Program-made: the position numbers and the translations under genes | Shown here: piece by piece, positions 6,666-15,403 of the stretch | How the letters are laid out: each line of letters begins with the position of its first letter | Numbering within the stretch: the stretch's first letter is position 1 | The notes under the pieces: generated by a model | Seen by the model: only the letters and a program-made list of their open reading frames with translations | Told to the model about the DNA's origin: nothing | Databases searched by the model: none | IMG/VR virus record: IMGVR_UViG_3300031740_000003 | Span: 1 to 45,321 of that record | Source: a virus | Direction: 5' to 3' (one strand) | DNA length: 45,321 nt

Positions 6666-6898
6666 TGGGCGACCTGCAAAGGGTGCCAGTCACCCTGACC
6701 ATTCAGATCGACGGACACGGACCTGAAGAGGTCGTGAGCCTGTCAGTAGGCATCAAGAGCGGCAGGCTCATCCACTCGGTGAGCGGGGTCAAAGGCGTCG
6801 GAGTCGTGCTGGACGAGACTGACCTCGGGCTGTCGTTGATGATGCTGACGGCGACAGTCGACAAGGTGATCCTGGATCTTCTTCGGAACTCGGGCTGA
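6665..6898 (+). CDS. Hypothetical protein, 77 aa
   Basis: It begins MGDLQRVPVTLTIQIDGHGP and ends KVILDLLRNSG. It is a small probable alpha/beta domain with no recognised motif, and the last gene of the thymidylate-synthase operon before a strong terminator at 6969-6997. Confidence 0.72.
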   Translation: MGDLQRVPVTLTIQIDGHGPEEVVSLSVGIKSGRLIHSVSGVKGVGVVLDETDLGLSLMMLTATVDKVILDLLRNSG

Positions 6899-6968
6899 CC
6901 GGGAACTGAACGGGAAGGGGGAGGGCGGCACAAATCACGGAGAAGTCCGGGGATGGCCCTTCCCCTGG

Positions 6969-6997
6969 GCCGGGGGGTTTTCCCTCCCCCGGCTTTT
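6969..6997 (+). terminator. Intrinsic terminator ending the 4458-6898 operon
   Basis: GCCGGGGG pairs with CCCCCGGC across a short T-rich loop, followed by TTTTC. It separates the early/middle rightward operon from the late operon. The G/C-rich bases just upstream (6910-6968) hold further short inverted repeats and could include a packaging site. Confidence 0.8.
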
Positions 6998-7010
6998 CAT
7001 CCACCCCTAT

Positions 7011-7018
7011 CTATATAG
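7011..7018 (+). promoter_or_regulatory. CTATATAG core, candidate late promoter
   Basis: CTATATAG sits 42 bp before the terminase start and right behind the terminator. This hairpin-then-CTATATAG-then-RBS order matches the accessory-gene cassettes at 26-31 kb. No clear -35 box. Promoter role is inference. Confidence 0.45.
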
Positions 7019-7059
7019 CCGCGCGCGATTATATCTAAAACTGCAAGGAGTTGTTTTAT

Positions 7060-7488
7060 ATGGCATCAGATGAGGTCGCCCTCGAGGGTGATATCGAGTA
7101 CGGGAACGAGTTCACCGGCAACATGTACGTGCTGGAGACACAGGTCCAGAAATCCATCGGCGAAATGCCCTGGTTGACTGAGGCGGACAACGGGATGATT
7201 ACCCTTGCCCTGCAGTACGCCAAGCGAATTGACAACGCCCTGAGGATCGCCGACAACCTGCCGGGCGACGCCACGGCGCAGGTCAATGCCACCAAGGCGC
7301 TCTACCTCGGGCCGCACCTGGTCAACTGTTTGAAGGAACTGGGAGGAACACCGGGCTCCAGGCTAGAATTGGAAGCGAAGCGCAAGGCTATCGTTGATCC
7401 AAAACTAACCAAGGAGGAGGATAAGATTGCCAGTTTCCTCGCCGACAACCTGGTCAAGGTCGCAGCAAGAGCTCGATCTAGCAAGTGA
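7060..7488 (+). CDS. terS: Terminase small subunit
   Basis: The 142-aa protein begins MASDEVALEGDIEYGNEFTG. It lies directly before the large terminase and is mostly helical, including a region ending in KALYLGPHLVNCLKELGGTP and a C-terminal SFLADNLVKVAARARSSK, in line with small terminases that recognise phage DNA and load the motor. The ATG at 7060 is chosen over a TTG at 7051 because AAGGAG ends at 7050, giving 9-base spacing. It overlaps terL by 62 bases. Assignment rests mostly on position and size. Confidence 0.75.
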   Translation: MASDEVALEGDIEYGNEFTGNMYVLETQVQKSIGEMPWLTEADNGMITLALQYAKRIDNALRIADNLPGDATAQVNATKALYLGPHLVNCLKELGGTPGSRLELEAKRKAIVDPKLTKEEDKIASFLADNLVKVAARARSSK

Positions 7489-9091
7489 GTTCTTCGAAGA
7501 CGGCCAGATTCCCGAGCACCTTGGACACATGGAGCCGCGAATCTGGAGCCGTCCGAAGCGCGCGCTGACCCCCGCGACGTCTCTTGGTTACGAAGTTATC
7601 AACTTCGCCAAGAGCGTCTTGGGGGTTTTGCTGTTTCCCTGGCAGCAGTGGTTGCTCATCCACGCCCTGGAGCTGAACGAAGACGGGACCTACCGGTTCA
7701 AGAAGCTGGTGATCCTGGTCGGCCGGCAGAACGGCAAGACGACCCTGCTCACAATCCTCTCCCTGTGGTGGCTCTTCGTTGATTCCCTGAGGGACACCAA
7801 CCGAATCCCGCCGTCCGACTTCCTGATCCTCGGCACCGCCCAGGACCTCGACACCGCGACCGAAGCCTGGGACCGGACCCTCAAGTACTGTGACCCCGAC
7901 CCGGAGAACGAAGCCGGCATTCCAGACTTGATGTCACGTAGCCTGAAACCCCTCAGGGTAAACGGCGGTAGGTCCATCCGACTGAAGAAGGGCCAGAAGT
8001 ACAAGGTCAAGGCGGCGACTCGCAAGAGCGGCCGCGGCAAGAGCGCCAGCCGAATCATCATGGATGAGCTCCGCGAGCAGCAGACCTTCGAGTCCTGGGC
8101 AGCCATCACCAAGACCATGAACGCCATCTGGAACGCCCAGCTCTGGACGATCTCGAACGCAGGCGACGCGAAGAGCGTCGTCCTTGCCCACGTCAGGAAC
8201 CTCGGGCACGCCGCGGTCAAGGCCTGGGCCGAGCAAGTCGAGACCGAGCAGATGGATATCGCCGAGTGGGAACGCGAGTTTGACGGCACCCTCGGTCTCT
8301 TCGAGTGGTCCGCCCTGGAAGACTGCGAGATCAACGACGCCGACCAGATCGCCAGGGCCAACCCGTCACTGGGCTATGTCGTCATGTGGGAAACCATCAT
8401 GTCCGACATGAAGACCGACCCGCTCTTCGTCTTCCGCACCGAGGTCCTTTGCCAGTGGGTCACTGCTGCCATCGAGACCTACATCACGGAAGAGGAGTGG
8501 ACCGCGCAGATCGACGTGACCTCCAAGATCGACAAGGAGTCTCCTGTCTACGTCTCGGTGCACGTCTCTGAGAACCGAGGCATGTCCTATATAGCTATCG
8601 CAGGCTTCCGCAAGGACGGAAAGAAGCACGTCGAGATCGTCGCCCAGCGCGCCGGCATGCTCTGGGTCCAGGGCGCTATCAAGAAAATGAACGCCAAGCG
8701 GCCGATCGCAGAGGTCATTATACAGGCCAAGGGTACTCCTGCCATGGAGTTGATCGAGCCGATCCAGGATCTCGACATCCCGGTCTACACCGTCGGGGGC
8801 TCCGAGCTCGGATCCTCGACCGGGCAGTTTCGAGATAAAGTTAGAGACGGTACTGTATGGCACCTGGCTCAACCGATTCTGGACCTGGCAATATCAGGCG
8901 GAACCACGAAGCGCCTGGGAGACATGCAGTTCTGGGATTTGGCGGGGTCGCCCATCGACATCGCACCTCTGGTAGCCGCCACCTATGCGGTATTTGGACT
9001 CGACCGCAGGCACGAACCTGAACGCAAGTCAGCTTACGATGACGACAGCGAAGACGACGGACAGCAAGAAAACGCAGATTGGTGGAACTAG
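7427..9091 (+). CDS. terL: Terminase large subunit
   Basis: The 554-aa packaging motor has an N-terminal ATPase with Walker A VGRQNGKTT (about residues 98-106) and Walker B ending in IIMDE (about 211-215, IIMDELREQQ), then a C-terminal nuclease half. It hydrolyses ATP to pump DNA into the prohead and cuts the concatemer. The start is TTG at 7427: a strong AAGGAGGAGG box at 7411-7420 is correctly spaced and no ATG in frame is better placed. A CTATATAG string at 8587 forces a rare ATA codon (TAT ATA). Confidence 0.95.
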   Translation: MPVSSPTTWSRSQQELDLASEFFEDGQIPEHLGHMEPRIWSRPKRALTPATSLGYEVINFAKSVLGVLLFPWQQWLLIHALELNEDGTYRFKKLVILVGRQNGKTTLLTILSLWWLFVDSLRDTNRIPPSDFLILGTAQDLDTATEAWDRTLKYCDPDPENEAGIPDLMSRSLKPLRVNGGRSIRLKKGQKYKVKAATRKSGRGKSASRIIMDELREQQTFESWAAITKTMNAIWNAQLWTISNAGDAKSVVLAHVRNLGHAAVKAWAEQVETEQMDIAEWEREFDGTLGLFEWSALEDCEINDADQIARANPSLGYVVMWETIMSDMKTDPLFVFRTEVLCQWVTAAIETYITEEEWTAQIDVTSKIDKESPVYVSVHVSENRGMSYIAIAGFRKDGKKHVEIVAQRAGMLWVQGAIKKMNAKRPIAEVIIQAKGTPAMELIEPIQDLDIPVYTVGGSELGSSTGQFRDKVRDGTVWHLAQPILDLAISGGTTKRLGDMQFWDLAGSPIDIAPLVAATYAVFGLDRRHEPERKSAYDDDSEDDGQQENADWWN

Positions 9092-9092
9092 G

Positions 9093-10859
9093 ATGGCAGA
9101 GGGAAAGGTCTCCCGCTTCGTACGGGCCCTTCTGAACGGCGGCAGCACGCAGTTCAAGGGTGAGGCGTATGGCCATGAGGTTACCTACACGATCAACAAT
9201 GCAGACGGCGGCGCCTTGTTCGCCAACCCTGCCAAGATGACGCCGGCCGCGATGTGGCGGACTCAGCCGCATCTGCGTACCGTCGTCGACTTCCAGGCGC
9301 GCCAGATCGGCATGCTTGGCCTTCACCTTTTCGACCGGGTTACCGATGACGAGGTCAAGCGGATCCGAGCCGGCAAGATTTACGACACCATAGCACGGCC
9401 TAATCCCGAGCAGACTACCTCGGAATTCGTCGAGGAGCTGGTCTCTGAGTGGGCTCTATATAATGAAACCTATGTCATCGTCCTGCCGAACCTGAGTGGC
9501 GGCTACGACCTCCGGGTCCTGCCGGCAGACTGGGTCGAGGCTACCTGGAAGAACTCTTTCCAGGTTGAGTACTACGTCATCACAGGCTTTGACTCCAAGG
9601 AGATCAAGGTCAAGCCAGAGCAGATCCTCCACTTCAAGGGCTGGACGGCAGGCGATCCGCAGAAGGGCACCTCTCCTGTAGAGACCCTGCGGTTGATCCT
9701 TGCCGAGCAGCACTCGGCCCGCGTCTACCGCGACCAGGTCTGGCGCAAGGGCGGCAGGAACGCCGGCGTCATCAAGCGGCCGGCAGACGCTCCTCCATGG
9801 AACAACGCCGCTCGCGCCAAGTTCATGAGGATGTGGACCGCGTTCACCGGCAACACCGGGGAGCGCGCCGGCGAGGACGTCCTGCTGGAAGACGGCATGG
9901 AGTACGAGAGCGTCAAGATGACCGCTCGCGACGAGCAGTTCGTCGAAGCCTCTAAGCTGTCCCTGGAAACTGTCTGCCAGGTCTATCACATCAACCCGAC
10001 CATGGTCGGCATGCTGGACAACGCGAACTACTCCAACGTGCGGGAATTCCGCCGGGGGTTGTACGGGGATACACTGGGCCCGATCATCAAGAAGATCGAG
10101 GACCGCTTCAACACGTTCCTCCTGCCGTTGCTCGGCGGAGGTCCTAACATGTTTGTCGAGTTCAACGTCGAGGCCATGCTCAAGGGCTCCTTCGAGGAAC
10201 AGGCCGGCGTCGTGAACACCGCGACCGGCCGTCCATGGCAGACTGTCGACGAGGCCCGTCACCACTTCAACCTGCCACCGCTGCCAGGAGGCGACAAGCT
10301 GGTCATGCCTTTGAACATGATCACAGCAGGCGGGGAAGACGAGTCCGAGGATTCCAAGAGCATGAGCGCTGAAGAGATGCTCCAGCGCGGCAACTACGCT
10401 TCCACTCTGATCCGCTCTGGCTTCGACCCGAACGAGTCGATGATCGCCGCTGGCTTGCCGGCCGTCCCGCACCTGGGACTTCTGCCAGTCACCGTCCAGC
10501 GCCCGACGGACGGCGGCACCGACGGTGCTGTCGACCAGGAGCTAGTCGACGAGATCACCAAGTCCCCTGTCGAGGTCTTCACGAAGTTCCTGGAACGCCA
10601 GGCCAGTGCAGTCCTCTCACGGAAGAAGGCCGGCCGCGAGGACTGGTGGGACGAGGACCGCTGGATGCGCGAGCTCTTCGACGACCTGACCAAGTCCGGC
10701 GTCGACCAGCAGAACGCCATGGCCACTTCGGTCATCGCCGTGTCCGAAGCCTTCGCACTGTACAATGAAGGTCGGGAAGACGTCAAGGAATCCCTGGTGA
10801 ACAACCTCCTCCCTTGGCTCCATCAGAACGAAATAACCACAGGAGAAACCGATGCGTAA
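9093..10859 (+). CDS. Portal protein (HK97 family)
   Basis: The 588-aa protein starts MAEGKVSRFVRALLNGG one base after the terL stop. Its sequence is typical of HK97/phage_portal proteins (RTVVDFQARQIGMLGLHLFD; NPTMVGMLDNANYSNVREF; EDRFNTFLLPLL). Twelve copies would form the ring through which DNA enters and leaves the capsid. It overlaps the protease gene by 8 bases. CTATATAA at 9456 encodes Leu (CTA)-Tyr-Asn in frame. Confidence 0.93.
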   Translation: MAEGKVSRFVRALLNGGSTQFKGEAYGHEVTYTINNADGGALFANPAKMTPAAMWRTQPHLRTVVDFQARQIGMLGLHLFDRVTDDEVKRIRAGKIYDTIARPNPEQTTSEFVEELVSEWALYNETYVIVLPNLSGGYDLRVLPADWVEATWKNSFQVEYYVITGFDSKEIKVKPEQILHFKGWTAGDPQKGTSPVETLRLILAEQHSARVYRDQVWRKGGRNAGVIKRPADAPPWNNAARAKFMRMWTAFTGNTGERAGEDVLLEDGMEYESVKMTARDEQFVEASKLSLETVCQVYHINPTMVGMLDNANYSNVREFRRGLYGDTLGPIIKKIEDRFNTFLLPLLGGGPNMFVEFNVEAMLKGSFEEQAGVVNTATGRPWQTVDEARHHFNLPPLPGGDKLVMPLNMITAGGEDESEDSKSMSAEEMLQRGNYASTLIRSGFDPNESMIAAGLPAVPHLGLLPVTVQRPTDGGTDGAVDQELVDEITKSPVEVFTKFLERQASAVLSRKKAGREDWWDEDRWMRELFDDLTKSGVDQQNAMATSVIAVSEAFALYNEGREDVKESLVNNLLPWLHQNEITTGETDA

Positions 10860-11604
10860 GAAGGACGACGCCCCGGGCATGAAGTTCATGACCGTGGAGA
10901 TCAAGGCGGCTGATGAAGCTGACGGCCTGAAGGTCGGGCAGTTCACTGGGTACGCTTCCGTCTTCGGCAACAAGGACAGCTACGGCGACGTCGTCGTCAA
11001 GGGTGCCTTTGCCGAGACCCTCCAGAAGTACGACGCTGGCGGGGCCGGCGTGCCGGTCTACTGGCAGCACCGCATGGATGATCCGATGATGAACATCGGT
11101 ATCACCCTGGAAGCACGCGAGGACGACCACGGTCTGTTCGTCAAGGTCCAGCTGGACCTCGACAATCCGAACGGCGCCCAGACGCACAAGCTCATCAAGG
11201 AGGGCCGTGTGAAGCAGATGTCCTTTGCCTTCACGGTCGTCGAACGCAAGTGGGTCGACACTGAGGAGGACTTCTACCAGGAGCTCACCCAGCTGGACCT
11301 ACATGAAGTTTCCGTGGTGCCCGTGGGGGCTAACCAGGAAACTGAGCTTCTTGCGGTAAAGTCTATGTTTGTAGGCAGCCCTGAGGAAACGAAGGCTGTC
11401 GACCTCCTGCTCAAAGCTATTGGCCTGATCCGCCAGGGCGAAGACTCGGGAGTAGTAGAGCCTGAAGAGGTAGTCCGTGACGAGGAACCGACGGTGACCA
11501 AGGTAGTAGCCGAGGAGTCGCTTGAAGTCAAGACGCAGAATGACGATCCCGATGCAGCTCTCGCACTAATCGCGCTGGCGACCGCCGGCGTGAACTTCGA
11601 TTGA
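10852..11604 (+). CDS. Prohead protease (HK97/U35 family)
   Basis: The 250-aa protein has the N-terminal GYASVFGNKDSYGDVVVKGAF signature of HK97-type prohead proteases, a histidine in YWQHRMD (about residue 67) and the serine region VKQMSFAFTVVER (about 121-133). It should cleave the scaffold-like N-terminus of the capsid protein during maturation. The C-terminal 60 residues are acidic and low-complexity. ATG overlaps the portal gene. Confidence 0.92.
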   Translation: MRKKDDAPGMKFMTVEIKAADEADGLKVGQFTGYASVFGNKDSYGDVVVKGAFAETLQKYDAGGAGVPVYWQHRMDDPMMNIGITLEAREDDHGLFVKVQLDLDNPNGAQTHKLIKEGRVKQMSFAFTVVERKWVDTEEDFYQELTQLDLHEVSVVPVGANQETELLAVKSMFVGSPEETKAVDLLLKAIGLIRQGEDSGVVEPEEVVRDEEPTVTKVVAEESLEVKTQNDDPDAALALIALATAGVNFD

Positions 11605-11620
11605 AAGGGAAGCCGAGACC

Positions 11621-12871
11621 ATGGCTAAGACCCTAGAAGAGCAGCGAGCAGAGGTTGCCGAGAAGGCTGCGGCAATTGCTAACGGCGCCAAGGCGTCTGC
11701 TCGCTCCCTGACCTCCGAAGAGGTTGGGCAGATCCGTGAATTTGTCGAAGAGATCAAGGGCTTCGACATCCAGCTCAAGAACGCGACCGACGCCGAGAAC
11801 CTTCTCGCTTCGATCTCCGCTCCTGTCGGCTACCAGAAGAGCGAGTCGGGACTCCTGACTCCTTCCAAGGCAAGCACCATCGGTGCCCACTTCTACGAGT
11901 CGGCTAAAGACCAGCTCGCACAGGTCAAGGGCCAGCGCTTCTCGGTCTCCGCACCGGAGTTCGGGTCCAAGGCCGCAACGGACACCCACAACACGAACGA
12001 CTTCAACGCTCTCCTGCTGCCCCCGCAGTACGACTTCAACATCGTTCGTCAGGTTCAGCGTCGTCTGTTCCTCACCGACTGGCTGGGTGCTGGCACCCTG
12101 ACCTCCTCGGCGATCACGTACTTCGTTGAAAAGGCTGATGCCTCGATCGAGGGCGCTTTCACCACGGTTGCAGAAGAAGGCCACAAGCCTCAGCTGCACA
12201 TGCCGGATTACGACCCGGTAACCGAGACCCTCAAGAAGATTGCCGGTTTCATCAAGATCTCTGACGAGATGCTTGAGGACGCGGCCTTCCTGGTCTCCGA
12301 GATCGAACAGCGCCTGATGTGGCAGCTGATGCTCTTCGAAGAGAACCAGCTCCTCAATGGTGACGGCCTTGGCACCAACGTCAAGGGCCTGCTCAACCGC
12401 GCCGGCCTGCAGACCGAAGTCTCTGCCAACATCACCGACAACTTCGATGCCATCTTCCGCGCTCTGACCAAGGTCGAGACCGGAAGCGACCTGACGGCCG
12501 ACGGTATCGTCATCAACCCGTCGGATTACCAGAAGCTCCGCCTCGCCAAGGACGGCAATGACCAGTACATTGCCGGCGGCCCGTTCCAGGGTCAGTACGG
12601 CGTCGGCGGCATCATGGTCAACCCACCGCTCTGGGGTCGCACCACCATCGTCACCCCGGCAATCGCCGCCGGTACGGTTCTGGTCGGCAACGGCGCCCAG
12701 GCATCGACTGTGTACCGCAAGGGCGGTGTCCGCGTTGAAGCAACCAACGCCAACGACACCGACTTCGAATACAACCGGATCACGGTCCGCGCTGAAGAGC
12801 GTGTGACCCTGGCAGTCCGCAAGCCGGCTGCCTACGTGAAGGTCACCCTCGACTACGATCCTGCCGTCTAA
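11621..12871 (+). CDS. Major capsid protein (HK97 fold)
   Basis: The 416-aa protein starts MAKTLEEQRAEVAEKAAAIA. The first ~80 residues form a charged helical region acting as an internal scaffold (delta domain), then the HK97 core follows (FNALLLPPQYDFNIVRQVQR, EENQLLNGDG, VNPSDYQKLRLAKDGNDQYI, near the end FEYNRITVRAEERVTLAV). The upstream protease would remove the N-terminal part. A terminator follows directly, as expected for a very highly expressed gene. Confidence 0.94.
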   Translation: MAKTLEEQRAEVAEKAAAIANGAKASARSLTSEEVGQIREFVEEIKGFDIQLKNATDAENLLASISAPVGYQKSESGLLTPSKASTIGAHFYESAKDQLAQVKGQRFSVSAPEFGSKAATDTHNTNDFNALLLPPQYDFNIVRQVQRRLFLTDWLGAGTLTSSAITYFVEKADASIEGAFTTVAEEGHKPQLHMPDYDPVTETLKKIAGFIKISDEMLEDAAFLVSEIEQRLMWQLMLFEENQLLNGDGLGTNVKGLLNRAGLQTEVSANITDNFDAIFRALTKVETGSDLTADGIVINPSDYQKLRLAKDGNDQYIAGGPFQGQYGVGGIMVNPPLWGRTTIVTPAIAAGTVLVGNGAQASTVYRKGGVRVEATNANDTDFEYNRITVRAEERVTLAVRKPAAYVKVTLDYDPAV

Positions 12872-12888
12872 GGTTCAGGTAGTAGAAT

Positions 12889-12922
12889 GAAAGCCGGGAG
12901 AACATAGTTCTCCCGGCTTTCC
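12889..12922 (+). terminator. Terminator or attenuator after the capsid gene
   Basis: AAAGCCGGGAGAAC pairs with GTTCTCCCGGCTTT across ATA, a near-perfect 14-bp stem with A/T at the base. Only a short pyrimidine tail (CCTC) follows, so read-through to the connector genes is likely. It would make capsid transcript more abundant than downstream messages. Confidence 0.75.
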
Positions 12923-12940
12923 TCATACTTAGGAGACACA

Positions 12941-13168
12941 GTGGAAGAGCTTCGGATTTTTGAGTACTTCGTAAACGGGCTGCCTCACACGGCACAGCTG
13001 GACGAGCGTCTTGCAAAAGACATGGGTCTCGACTGGGACAAGCACCTTGGTGCTCAGGTTCAAGCTAAGCCAATCCCGGCGCGAGGTAACCCCGCAGAAA
13101 AGACCCAGGAGGTTTCGGCTAAGGCCAAGACCCCGCGCAACAAGGCTGTCAAGCCGGAAGACAAGTAG
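12941..13168 (+). CDS. Small head-region protein, 75 aa
   Basis: It starts at a GTG just after AGGAGACACA and begins MEELRIFEYFVNGLPHTAQL. The first half is ordered, the second is Lys/Pro/Ala-rich and probably disordered (AKAKTPRNKAVKPEDK). It lies between capsid and the head-tail adaptor, where small connector or decoration proteins are common, but the family is not recognised. Confidence 0.75.
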   Translation: MEELRIFEYFVNGLPHTAQLDERLAKDMGLDWDKHLGAQVQAKPIPARGNPAEKTQEVSAKAKTPRNKAVKPEDK

Positions 13169-13175
13169 GCCCACC

Positions 13176-13703
13176 ATGGTTGCTCCACCGATTGTTAGCC
13201 TGATCTCAGGCAAGGCGCCGAACAGCCCGCAGTTCTGGCTGGACGCGGCTCAGCAGGCTGTTCGAAATTACTGTGGATGGCATGTGGCCCCTGCCATCGA
13301 TGAGACCCTGACTGTTACCGCCCGGGGTCCTCGCACGCTCTTCTTGCCGACCGGCAAGATCAACGCCATGACCCTGGTCATGAACGACGGGGTTGATGTC
13401 ACAGCCGACGTCCAGATGGACAAGACCGGATATCTCTATATAGATGGAGGGTGCTGGTCGCTGAAGCTCGGCGGCGTCGTCATCACGATGAACCACGGCT
13501 ACGCGGCCGACGAAGTATCTGACCTGGCAGGCGTCATCTCAAGGCTGGCTTCCAGGGCTGCAGCCTCGGCATCCAACATCACGGCTCAGCGAGCCGGCGG
13601 CATGTCGGTCAACTACGGCACTGTCGATGGACTCCCTGCCGGGACCGGGCTCCTGATCTCAGAGAAGGCCGAGCTAGATAACTACCGAGTGGTGGTGTAC
13701 TAA
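13176..13703 (+). CDS. Head-tail connector (adaptor), 175 aa
   Basis: The frame from MVAPPIVSLISGKAPNSPQF is used; sequence upstream in the same frame is a shadow of the preceding gene. WLDAAQQAVRNYCGWHVAPA near the N-terminus is typical of HK97 gp6-like connectors that bind below the portal. CTATATAG at 13436-13443 forces TAT ATA in frame. One-base overlap with the next gene (TAATG). Confidence 0.82.
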   Translation: MVAPPIVSLISGKAPNSPQFWLDAAQQAVRNYCGWHVAPAIDETLTVTARGPRTLFLPTGKINAMTLVMNDGVDVTADVQMDKTGYLYIDGGCWSLKLGGVVITMNHGYAADEVSDLAGVISRLASRAAASASNITAQRAGGMSVNYGTVDGLPAGTGLLISEKAELDNYRVVVY

Positions 13704-14041
13704 TGGCCATTGAATTCGCCTACGGCGAGGCAGTCGTCCGGCTCGTCTGGTCGGCCGGCCCGAAGGACAAGTACAACAAGCCGACCGACGTCTACACCGC
13801 CGAGACCCTGGACGGCGTCGGCGTCGACGTTCCGGAGCTGGATCCGAACATTCCGCAGGATGATCAGCAGGTCATGGACACCACCCTATTCCTGCCACCA
13901 GGCACAGCCACTTCCAAGCGTGATAAATTCGTGGTAAGGGGCGTGACCTACAATGCGGTCACTGACGGCGTAGTCGTCAAGAACGCCTTCACCGGTTCGG
14001 TCTTCCCGACGCCGGTCAGAGTGAGGAACGTCAGTGGCTAA
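13703..14041 (+). CDS. Head closure / stopper protein, 112 aa
   Basis: It begins MAIEFAYGEAVVRLVWSAGP and is beta-rich (TTLFLPPGTATSKRDKFVVR, VTYNAVTDGVVVKNAFTG). Size, beta character and place (second after the portal-proximal adaptor) match the stopper of siphophage necks. Overlaps the next gene by 8 bases. Confidence 0.72.
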   Translation: MAIEFAYGEAVVRLVWSAGPKDKYNKPTDVYTAETLDGVGVDVPELDPNIPQDDQQVMDTTLFLPPGTATSKRDKFVVRGVTYNAVTDGVVVKNAFTGSVFPTPVRVRNVSG

Positions 14042-14291
14042 CCGAGACAAGATCATCTTCAATAAGGATGCTGCCCAGAAACTTCGCAAGGATCCCAGGG
14101 TAGCAGCCGATCTTTTGCGTCGCGCCAAGCGAGTAGCTGCTGCAGCTGGCGGCGAAGAGATGGGCTACAAGGTCACTGAGCTGGTCCTCGAAGAGACTCG
14201 CTCGGCTGTCTCGGTCATGGCGACCGGCAAGGCCCACTTCGACAACAAGAAGCACCAGTCTCTGCTGCGTGCTCTGAACGCCGGGAGGTAG
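14034..14291 (+). CDS. Neck / tail-completion protein, 85 aa
   Basis: It starts at GTG 14034 within the previous gene's end and begins MANRDKIIFNKDAAQKLRKD. It is basic and helical at the N-terminus (PRVAADLLRRAKRVAAAAG). In siphophage order this slot holds the HK97 gp10-like minor neck or tail-completion protein. Assigned by position and composition. Confidence 0.65.
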   Translation: MANRDKIIFNKDAAQKLRKDPRVAADLLRRAKRVAAAAGGEEMGYKVTELVLEETRSAVSVMATGKAHFDNKKHQSLLRALNAGR

Positions 14292-14293
14292 CC

Positions 14294-14701
14294 GTGGTTG
14301 AGATCATCCAGCCGGTCGACCCTGTGCAGAAGGCGATTGCGTACCTGACGCCGTTCTTCCCAGACGTCGTCTTCGGCCTAGGCGTTCCCTCTGACTGGAC
14401 TTGGGGCCCATTGCTGATCGTGGTCTCAGACGCAGGCGGCGCCGGCACTCACGACTACATCCTCGATAACGCCTATCTGAGGGTTGAGATTTCCTGCCAG
14501 GATGTGGAGCTTTGCTCTGAGACTGCACGGAAAATCCACGGATTGCTCGCAGCCTGGCAATTCGAGGATAGAGCGGTATATTGGGATAGGACGCTCCAGC
14601 GTCCTACCTACGCCCTAGACGAGGAGACTGAGGTCCCATCCTACTCGCTGACGGTATCCATGAATTTCCGGATGACACGCGAACAGGTCACGGCCCCGTG
14701 A
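14294..14701 (+). CDS. Tail terminator protein, 135 aa
   Basis: It starts at GTG 14294, two bases after the preceding stop, and begins MVEIIQPVDPVQKAIAYLTP. The pattern PFFPDVVFGLGVPSDW followed by beta strands (YLRVEISCQD, VPSYSLTVSMNFRMT) and its place directly before the tube protein match tail terminators that cap the tube and join it to the neck. Confidence 0.75.
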   Translation: MVEIIQPVDPVQKAIAYLTPFFPDVVFGLGVPSDWTWGPLLIVVSDAGGAGTHDYILDNAYLRVEISCQDVELCSETARKIHGLLAAWQFEDRAVYWDRTLQRPTYALDEETEVPSYSLTVSMNFRMTREQVTAP

Positions 14702-14705
14702 ACCT

Positions 14706-14713
14706 CTATATAA
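14706..14713 (+). promoter_or_regulatory. CTATATAA core before the major tail gene
   Basis: CTATATAA lies in the only intergenic gap between terminator and tube genes, 23 bp before the ATG. It matches the core of the cassette elements and the terminase-proximal site, so it may be an internal promoter or operator. No -35 seen. Confidence 0.4.
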
Positions 14714-14735
14714 ACCACAATCCGAAAGGAACCCG

Positions 14736-15314
14736 ATGAGTACCGGAACCGATGCCATTCTCGTGGGCGCGCCACTCACCGCTACCGGCGGTGTGCTGTT
14801 TGCAGACCCCGCAGTGGCTGGCCCCACCAACGCAACCACGGCACTGGACGTGGGCTTCAAAGAAGGCGGCTATGTGGGTGAAGACGGGGTAACCCGTACC
14901 ACCGATGCCTCCGACGAAAAGATCAAGGCCTGGGGCGGCGACGTCGTCAAGATCGTCCGCACCGAGCACTCGATCACCTACACCTTCCAGTTCATGGAGT
15001 CCGCGAACGCGGAAGTCCTGAAGCTGATCCACGGCGAGGACAACGTCATCATTGTCCCGGCAGTTCCCGGCACTTCGTCCGGCACTGTCACCGTGAAGCA
15101 GACCTCCAAGCTTCCCCCGCGCAAGCAGTTCGTTCTGGACATGATCGACGCCACCAACACCATCCGCGAGTACATCAAGGATGGCCAGCTCACCAGCTCC
15201 GGCGACGTGGTCTTCGTCCACTCCGACGTGATCCGCTACTCCGTCACCATCGAGGCTTTCCCCGATGACGACGGCGTCAAGGCCATTACCTACATGGATG
15301 ACGGCCTGGGCTAA
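14736..15314 (+). CDS. Major tail (tube) protein
   Basis: The 192-aa protein begins MSTGTDAILVGAPLTATGGV. Features of siphophage tube proteins are visible: KEGGYVGEDGVTRTTDASDE, IKAWGGDVVKIVRTEHSITY and a C-terminal VIRYSVTIEAFPDDDGVKAI. It should polymerise into hexameric rings around the tape measure. The ribosome binding site is CCGAAAGGAACCCG and a strong hairpin follows the gene. Confidence 0.9.
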   Translation: MSTGTDAILVGAPLTATGGVLFADPAVAGPTNATTALDVGFKEGGYVGEDGVTRTTDASDEKIKAWGGDVVKIVRTEHSITYTFQFMESANAEVLKLIHGEDNVIIVPAVPGTSSGTVTVKQTSKLPPRKQFVLDMIDATNTIREYIKDGQLTSSGDVVFVHSDVIRYSVTIEAFPDDDGVKAITYMDDGLG

Positions 15315-15326
15315 GCCCGCAAAAAC

Positions 15327-15364
15327 CTCTTGCCCCTGATTGTGTCGGCTCTCAGGGGCAAGAG
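15327..15364 (+). terminator. Terminator after the major tail gene
   Basis: CTCTTGCCCCTGA pairs with TCAGGGGCAAGAG around a 12-base loop, followed by CTTCACCTTTTC. It is strong as a stem but has an interrupted T-run, so partial termination is likely. It limits expression of the chaperones and tape measure relative to the tube. Confidence 0.75.
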
Positions 15365-15403
15365 CTTCACCTTTTCAAGCCGACAAACCAACAAGGAGCC
15401 GAC

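Noticed and set aside
9456-10472. 338-codon open frame on the minus strand
   Set aside because: Antisense of the portal gene in the late operon.
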